A stretch of 64,000 bases of DNA from Puia sp. Its GTDB lineage: Bacteria > Bacteroidota > Bacteroidia > Chitinophagales > Chitinophagaceae. Location of the stretch: contig JARLGZ010000017.1 in the NCBI GenBank assembly GCA_031292515.1, positions 44,108 to 108,107 of the forward strand, given 5' to 3'. Of the stretch, positions 60,401 to 64,000 are shown in pieces. A program made the translations under genes and the position numbers. The notes under the pieces are model-generated. The model was not told the origin of the DNA. It did not search any database and worked only from the letters and a program-made list of their open reading frames with translations. Every line of letters starts with the position of its first letter. Within the stretch, counting starts at the first letter, position 1.

Positions 60401-60741
60401 ACGCCGCCTTTTTTACCCTTTATGGTCACGGAGGCACCGGCCACGGGTTTCCCGGTTACAGCGTCGACAACACGACCTTTTACAGGACCGGAGGCCATGG
60501 CTGTAGCGGCCGTTGCAACGATTCCGTTGCTTTTGCCGATTCCGGTGTTTTTGACGATTCCTGCGCTTGTGACGATTCCGGTGTTTGTGGTGACTTCAGC
60601 GTTTGCCCGCAGGGAAACAGGAATCAGGAAGGCGATTGCAATTCCTGTCATAGACAGCATTCCGGCTGCGCGCCTGCAGGCACCGGTGATCCTGACAGGT
60701 CCTGCCTCCCGGCAGTTTGTAGAGAGAGATCTTTCGCTCAT
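57442..60741 (-). CDS. SusC/RagA TonB-linked outer-membrane transporter
   Basis: 1099 aa. Signal segment about 25-48 (GMLSMTGIAIAFLIPVSLRA), then a Thr/Gly/Ile repeat region about 50-82 (TGIV, AGIV, TGIG, NGIV), a CarboxypepD_reg domain about 88-165 (VKGRVVDAVTGKPVAGASVTIKGKKGG), the TonB box and plug (DEVVVTALGIQRSAKSLTYATQRI, and IQGVNNALIVVDGV), and the 22-strand barrel ending in YGLNLKLSF. First gene of the first transcription unit. It imports oligosaccharides in partnership with SusD. The repeat before the CarboxypepD domain is an oddity. Confidence 0.93.
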   Translation of the reverse strand: MSERSLSTNCREAGPVRITGACRRAAGMLSMTGIAIAFLIPVSLRANAEVTTNTGIVTSAGIVKNTGIGKSNGIVATAATAMASGPVKGRVVDAVTGKPVAGASVTIKGKKGGVSTDEDGRFTLTVPPGKTIIIISSVGYAAIEKTVEESSAEIAISLTHTQKGMDEVVVTALGIQRSAKSLTYATQRIGGDQINQVRDANFTNTLSGKIAGLTVTPSANGPGGATRILLRGNRSIQGVNNALIVVDGVAIDNQTIAPQVADDQGSTNMGQSGSDGVSNVNPDDIESINVLKGAAGAALYGSRAANGVIMITTKKGKSGLVRVNLNSGVSVDKAFSIPKLQNQYSQGAGGVYSTAVGTSWGAKIAGQSVTDWRGQNATLQAYPNNIKDFFRSAVSGNNAISASGGSEKVQTYVSYANNDDGGIVPHNHLLRNTFDGRININITDRLSADAKITYLDQNIYDKPGVGGNGLVTANIYRIPRSVNLNDLKTYQSVNSAGIATPIYWTSADPVYMNPYWTINNTHHDENRSRITGLMSLKYKLTDWLNLQGRVSSDSYNDFITQIYANNTYNYARQPGGFYSEETDFVSERNYDVLLNGVNKLGSSLKLTYNLGSSLLDRGSRRRVMAANGLAFPNKFDLGYATTLQSTTATVKRELQSVYGTVSLSYRDMLFLDVTARNDWSSTLPEPYSYFYPSVGLTAILSDMLTMPSWITLGKVRASVTKVGNDAPPYLLAQNYSYITGGFGGYIASSLTQSIGGLKPELTSSIEAGTEWRFLSDRLGFDLTYYKTNSKNQLLNVQTPASSGYTSKYINAGNIQNQGVELMLNGTPVKSKDFSWDLGLNFALNKNKVIEAYGETPFYLGTSATFRTVTPQVVTGGSYGDLYGYKWQRQNGQFVVDANGLPVTTTTPEKVGNFNPDFTLGLTNTFTYKNWYLSFLIDGKFGGVINSGTAGQLAYAGTSAITTKYRDAGSLVLPGVTAGGTQNTVAIDGETFWQAVAPGGDYNTAEFFTYKATNVRVRELSLGYDIKGLPSAIKGARLSFVARNLFFIYRGNAILDIPGFGKRKMDFDPESSLGNSNYQGVEYYNLPTTRSYGLNLKLSF
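60520..60600. repeat. ~18-bp tandem repeat inside the SusC gene
   Basis: About four imperfect units containing GATTCCGGTGTTTTTGAC (plus strand) encode the TGI(V/G)xxxGIV repeats just after the signal peptide of SusC. Confidence 0.75.
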
Positions 60742-60922
60742 GAGTTGTTTGGTTTTGGTTTTTAAAAATCAGCGGTCGATATGGCAAAACGAATCCAAGC
60801 TGATAACCATGGAAATGGCGCCCTTTTTCCAATCGTTATCCTGCGGCTTAACGTATCCTGTTATTTATGGGAAAACTGAAATCATCCCGGCCTGATAATC
60901 CGGTATTTCATCCTTCCTTAAC

Positions 60923-60964
60923 CAATTCTATTCGTACAATTCTATTCGTACAATTCTATTCGTA
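60923..60964. repeat. Perfect 14-bp tandem repeat, three units
   Basis: CAATTCTATTCGTA at 60923-60936, 60937-60950 and 60951-60964, identical in all three. Confidence 0.95.
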
Positions 60965-60997
60965 GGAAGATTTAACACATTGTTTATTTTGATGCAA

Positions 60998-61005
60998 TAA
61001 AGTTA
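60998..61005 (-). promoter_or_regulatory. -7-like promoter element of the SusC unit
   Basis: TAACTTTA on the minus strand, one mismatch to TAnnTTTG, placed 25 nt from the conserved element exactly as the TAGATTTG box is in front of the creatininase gene. Confidence 0.5.
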
Positions 61006-61029
61006 AAAAGCTAAAGCAGTCAAAACATT

Positions 61030-61067
61030 CAATAATCTATTTAATATGTGTACTTTTTTAACATGCC
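61030..61067 (-). promoter_or_regulatory. Conserved 38-bp element, copy A
   Basis: Same core GTTAAAAAAGTACACA (minus strand) as copy B at 42056-42093; 33 of 38 bases identical. It lies about 290 bp before the SusC start and 25 nt before a -7-like box, giving the same promoter layout as the second unit. Confidence 0.7.
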
Positions 61068-61120
61068 TCTTCCGGACGTTACAAACCCCTTTTTTACGAC
61101 CGTGAAGAGAGGGTGGCCGA

Positions 61121-62473
61121 TCAGTTCATACGGAATTTAATAGAAAAGACGGTGCCCTCACCGGGTATCGAATGTACATGGATGGAGGCATCGTGCAAGC
61201 GGAGTATTTTTTCGCTGAGGGAGAGGCCGATGCCCATTCCTTCGTAGCCGCCGGTATTGGATCCCCGGTAGAAGGGCTGGAAGATGCCGCCCAGTTCTTC
61301 GGGGAGGATACCGATCCCTTTGTCAGCAATGGCGACCAGCACGTTGCCGCCCTCCAGGCCGATCGTCAGGCTTACGGGCGCCCGTGTGGAGAATTTGATG
61401 GCATTCTTTACGATATTCCCGATCGCGATGAACAGGAGATGCCAATTGCCCTGGATGGTGTAAGCCGCGGGGTTTTGCGGCAAGGAAAGAGATAACTCCA
61501 CCCGGCTGCCGGGCAACCTGTTCTCCCATTCGTCTTTCACCTGCCATACCAGTTCATCCAGTCGCACCTCATTAAAGTCCTCCGTATCGATATTCGCATT
61601 GACGAGCTCAAAGAGACTGTTTATCAGTTCATTGATCCTTACGGTTTCCACCAGCAGGTTTTCAAGTACTTTCCTGTATTCCTCCGATGCCCTGACATTT
61701 CTCAGTGTCACTTCTATTTGACCGATGACGGAAGTCAGCGGTGTCCTGAGTTCATGGGAAGCGTTGGCTACAAAGGAGCGCTGGGAGCTGAAAGATTGCT
61801 CCAGGTGTTCCAGCAGGTTGTTTACATTCATAGACAGATCGGCGATCTCATCCTTCCCGTTGCCTGTATTCAGTCTTTTATCGAGACTGGAGGAACGGAT
61901 AAATTTGATCTCCTCGATGATACGGTTGATCGGCGACAAAGCCAGTTTGGAAAACCACTGACCGAGAAAAAACACGATCCCCAGTGAAATGACAAACAGG
62001 AAGAGCATGATCATCAATAGTTGCTGCATATGCTTGTACTCATAGAGGTCCCTGGCGGCCGCAAACACGACGAAATTGCCCGAGTTATCCATATAATAGA
62101 TGCCCACGACCTGCTTGCCTCCATTGTAGAAAGCGATCTCTTTCTTCCGGATGACCTCCTGTATTTTTTGCGGGGGCCAGTCGGTTTCCGTCTGGTTGAT
62201 AAATACGGATTCTCCCTGCGCATTGTAGATCTTCAGTTCTTCTTCCGGCAGGGAATTGGAATATCTTTTTTGAACTTCCTTGAATTTCCCGGCGGAGAGA
62301 TTGTCCTCGGCCAGGAATATCTGGGCCGCCGTCAGTGCTCTTTCCCGGAGATGGGTAAAGAAATTGCGTTCCCGGTTGTTCTCGGTAAGGTAATAGATGC
62401 TCACCATCACGCATAATAACAGGATGGCAAATATCAGGGTGAATTGAAGAGAAAGCCGGTCTTTTATTTTCAT
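61121..62473 (-). CDS. Sensor histidine kinase
   Basis: 450 aa. TM1 about 10-30 (FTLIFAILLLCVMVSIYYL), periplasmic sensor about 31-148, TM2 about 150-172 (LLMIMLFLFVISLGIVFFLG), HAMP-like linker, phosphoacceptor box FVANASHELRTPLTSVIG, and HATPase domain with NIVKNAIKFS, VAIADKGIGILPEEL and GYEGMGIGLSLSEKIL. It follows the regulator and two micro-ORFs, each step overlapping by ATGA. It sits directly upstream of the SusC unit, so sensing a glycan-derived signal or envelope state linked to the locus is possible. Confidence 0.93.
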   Translation of the reverse strand: MKIKDRLSLQFTLIFAILLLCVMVSIYYLTENNRERNFFTHLRERALTAAQIFLAEDNLSAGKFKEVQKRYSNSLPEEELKIYNAQGESVFINQTETDWPPQKIQEVIRKKEIAFYNGGKQVVGIYYMDNSGNFVVFAAARDLYEYKHMQQLLMIMLFLFVISLGIVFFLGQWFSKLALSPINRIIEEIKFIRSSSLDKRLNTGNGKDEIADLSMNVNNLLEHLEQSFSSQRSFVANASHELRTPLTSVIGQIEVTLRNVRASEEYRKVLENLLVETVRINELINSLFELVNANIDTEDFNEVRLDELVWQVKDEWENRLPGSRVELSLSLPQNPAAYTIQGNWHLLFIAIGNIVKNAIKFSTRAPVSLTIGLEGGNVLVAIADKGIGILPEELGGIFQPFYRGSNTGGYEGMGIGLSLSEKILRLHDASIHVHSIPGEGTVFSIKFRMN

Positions 62474-62526
62474 TTGATCTCAATGTCTTTCTCAATGGCC
62501 AAATGCAGTCGCTTCGCTCGTGTCAT
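62470..62526 (-). CDS. 18-aa micro-ORF between regulator and kinase
   Basis: Encodes MTRAKRLHLAIEKDIEIK and stops at 62470-62472, overlapping the kinase start by ATGA. Its start overlaps the stop of the 37-aa ORF, again ATGA. First 12 and last 5 residues are identical to that ORF; the middle is deleted. It could be a coupling peptide, a repeat by-product or a real small protein. Confidence 0.5.
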   Translation of the reverse strand: MTRAKRLHLAIEKDIEIK

Positions 62527-62636
62527 TTGATCTCAATGTCTTCTATCTCGGGCCATTTTGTCTTTTCAATGGTCTCGATGATCCCGGCATGAGGCCGGGA
62601 TTCAATGGCCAAATGCAGTCGCTTCGCTCGTGTCAT
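62523..62636 (-). CDS. 37-aa micro-ORF directly after the response regulator
   Basis: Starts one base after the regulator stop (TGA T ATG) and encodes a 37-residue peptide: MTRAKRLHLAIE, then SRPHAGIIETIEKTKWPEIE and DIEIK. The SRPHAGI part is the coding face of a strong 8-bp hairpin (ATCCCGGC / GCCGGGAT, 62581-62601). The 35-bp segment for MTRAKRLHLAIE is repeated at 62492-62526. Stop overlaps the next ATG. A translational relay from regulator to kinase is the simplest reading. Confidence 0.5.
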   Translation of the reverse strand: MTRAKRLHLAIESRPHAGIIETIEKTKWPEIEDIEIK

Positions 62637-62637
62637 A

Positions 62638-63333
62638 TCAAGCCTCCTCCTTAATGACATATCCCATTCCTATGATTGTATGGATTAACTGTCCGGAGGA
62701 GTTCTTGTCGATCTTTTTCCGCAGATAATTGATATATACGTCTATGAGATTGGTACCCCGGTTAAAATCGATGCCCCATACGGATTCAGCGATATAGGCC
62801 CGCGACAGGACACGCCCTTTGTTGGCCATCAATACCTCGAGCAGGGTAAATTCTTTGGACGTGAGCAGGATGTCTTTGCCGTTTCGTTTTACGCTCTTTT
62901 TATAGCAATCCATTTCCAGGTCGGCGATCTTGTATTGGGCAAAGGAGGGAGCGATCATCCTGCGCCTGGCCAGGGATTTTATCCGGGCCAGCAATTCTTC
63001 AAAATGGAAGGGTTTCAGCAGGTAGTCATCGGCACCTGTATCGAACCCTTTTATCTTGTCCTGCATGGTGCCCAGGGCTGTGAGCATGAGTATCGGCACT
63101 TCTTTTTTCAGCGTCCGGATTTCCGCGCACACTTCATAGCCGTTCCGTCCGGGCAGAATGACATCCAGGATCAGGACATCATATTCGTTCTCCAGGGCCA
63201 GTTTTATGCCCATGAGACCATCATAGGCCACCTCGACGGTATAACCCTGTTCCTCCAGGCCTTTCTTTATAAAGGCGGAGACTTTTTGCTCATCTTCGAC
63301 AAGGAGTATCTTCATGGAATCCGATAAACCCAC
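62638..63333 (-). CDS. OmpR-type response regulator
   Basis: 231 aa. Receiver about 7-120: MKILLVEDEQKVSAFIKKGLEEQGY, phosphoacceptor Asp in VLILDVILPGRNG, Lys in DDYLLKPFHF. Winged helix about 135-230: ILLTSKEFTLLEVLMANKGRVLSRAYIAESVWG and QLIHTIIGMGYVIKEEA. A second Met (MKILLVEDE) five codons in could be the true start, which would shift the 5' end to about 63315. First gene of the regulator - micro-ORFs - kinase operon. It could act on the SusC unit downstream, though the 38-bp element is not a typical OmpR direct repeat. Confidence 0.93.
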   Translation of the reverse strand: MGLSDSMKILLVEDEQKVSAFIKKGLEEQGYTVEVAYDGLMGIKLALENEYDVLILDVILPGRNGYEVCAEIRTLKKEVPILMLTALGTMQDKIKGFDTGADDYLLKPFHFEELLARIKSLARRRMIAPSFAQYKIADLEMDCYKKSVKRNGKDILLTSKEFTLLEVLMANKGRVLSRAYIAESVWGIDFNRGTNLIDVYINYLRKKIDKNSSGQLIHTIIGMGYVIKEEA

Positions 63334-63491
63334 AAATTACTAAACAAGCTCCAGCTGTCTTAGTGAATTAAGAGATTCTAATCCTGTTCTATTAAAAATC
63401 TGCCTGTGTCGAAAGCGGACAGGTGGGGACGCGGGGCGGGGCCGGGAAAGGACTGAACTTCACCAAATGTTGCATTAATCGGCGGTTATTC

Positions 63492-63858
63492 TTATTCATT
63501 TCGCAGGGTCTCTACGGGATTGACCACCGCTGCGCGGATCGACTGGTAGATAGTCGTCGCGGCTGCGATGAGCACGACGATGGCGGCGGCGAGAGCGAAG
63601 AGCCATGGACTGATCGTGGTGCGGTAGGCAAAATTTTGCAGCCATTTATACATGCCCAGCCAGGCGAGGGGTGTGGCGATCAGGATAGCCAGTGCGATGA
63701 GGCGACCGAAATCCTTTGAGAGCAGTCCGACGATATTGGGGACGCTCGCGCCGAGGATCTTGCGGATGCCGATCTCGCTTGTGCGTTGTTCGGCGGCATA
63801 GGCGGCGAGGCCAAAGAGACCCAGGCAGGCGATGAGGATGGCCAGGGCGGAGAAGAAG
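63492..63858 (-). CDS. C-terminal exon of a MacB/FtsX permease, interrupted by a group II intron
   Basis: About 120 residues: FFSALAILIACLGLFGLAAYAAEQRTSEIGIRKILGASVPNIVGLLSKDF through VVNPVETLRNE. This is the last FtsX membrane block with three TM helices and the GIRKILGAS signature. The frame runs on upstream into the intron (to 63926), but that part encodes intron structure, not permease. The rest of the gene would lie beyond the window on the other side of the intron. Different paralogue from the pair at 0.1-5.1 kb. Confidence 0.8.
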
Positions 63859-64000
63859 ATCCAGGTAGAGCGGTTCGTTGCCTCCCCGCTCCCCCACAGA
63901 CCCGTGCGAGCAGCTTTCCTGCACACGGTTCCTCCATTTACGGTTTCGCTAATTGATAGCTGTGATAGATCCTTGGTTTTTCAAGGGGTATCCATTCCTC
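63859..64000 (-). mobile_element. 3' end of a group II intron (domains V and VI)
   Basis: Read on the minus strand. Domain V is 63931-63899: GAACCGTGTGCAG, GAAA tetraloop, GCTGC...GCACGGGTC. Domain VI is about 63895-63864: GGAGCGG pairs with CCGCTCT, and an unpaired A at 63866 is the likely branch point, seven nt before a 3' end ...GGAT at 63859. Upstream, a frame reading EEWIPLEKPRIYHSYQLAKP and stopping near 63939 may be the end of the intron-encoded reverse transcriptase. The 5' part is outside the window. Confidence 0.75.

Larger units (their letters stand above)
60742..61120. other. Regulatory gap between kinase and SusC genes
   Basis: 379 bp without a gene. Contains a perfect three-unit 14-bp repeat at 60923-60964 (CAATTCTATTCGTA), a -7-like box at 60998-61005, and the conserved 38-bp element at 61030-61067. 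The long leader (about 250 nt) before SusC shows no clear riboswitch. Confidence 0.6.

Noticed and set aside
1..64000. tRNA or rRNA genes
   Set aside because: No cloverleaf with a matching T-loop/anticodon pair and no rRNA-like stretch was seen on either strand.

Overview
The window comes from a Bacteroidota chromosome, most likely family Chitinophagaceae (Chitinophaga/Puia-like). This rests on the SusC/SusD pair, the MacB/FtsX-type permeases with typical Chitinophaga N-termini, promoters of the Bacteroidota TAnnTTTG type, the near absence of Shine-Dalgarno sequences, and a base composition a little above 50 % GC by eye. No rRNA, tRNA or CRISPR array was seen. Two stretches (about 7.7-8.7 kb and 31.3-34.8 kb) are clearly AT-richer and look acquired.

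Layout. 0.1-5.1 kb: tandem paralogous FtsX-type permeases. 5.3-7.7 kb: cydAB. 7.8-8.6 kb: a small AT-rich operon of three unrecognised genes. 8.7-12.6 kb: an arsenic cluster, arsR - arsC - arsM - amidotransferase-like gene - acr3, with an ArsR-type operator repeated before arsR and arsC. 12.9-20.8 kb: an OmpR-type two-component system followed by a TolC - RND pump - adaptor efflux set. 20.8-31.1 kb: assorted housekeeping and envelope genes, including an Rrf2 regulator with a clear operator, DUF302, NudK, an OprB-type porin, and a lipoprotein/ATP-grasp operon. 31.3-34.7 kb: an AT-rich islet with an excisionase-like HTH gene, a DUF2335 gene pair, an IS1595 transposase remnant, a 5'-truncated small gene and a retropepsin/SEC-C gene. 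34.8-60.7 kb: an AraC regulator facing a 25-kb glycan/amino-sugar utilisation locus read leftwards. 61.1-63.3 kb: an OmpR-type two-component system with two micro-ORFs between regulator and kinase. 63.5-64.0 kb: the last exon of another FtsX permease and the 3' end of a group II intron interrupting it.

The most unusual part is the 35.7-60.7 kb locus. It reads as two transcription units. TU1 is SusC, SusD, GH20-like, deacetylase-like, GH109-like, a Tat-exported dehydrogenase, a Tat-exported aminotransferase, a beta-propeller, a ceramidase/TIM-barrel fusion, a NagB-like isomerase and a third exported dehydrogenase. TU2 is creatininase-like, RidA, hydroxyacid dehydrogenase, enolase-superfamily dehydratase, EamA permease, DHDPS-like aldolase and SDR. 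Both units carry the same 38-bp element (33 of 38 bases identical), with the same spacing to a -7 box. My inference is a coregulated pathway that takes apart an N-acetylhexosamine-containing glycan outside the cytoplasm, modifies the sugar oxidatively in the periplasm, and finishes with non-phosphorylating dehydration and retro-aldol cleavage in the cytoplasm.

A second genome-level trait is short degenerate tandem repeats filling most intergenic gaps, several of which start inside the last codons or at the stop codon of the upstream gene.
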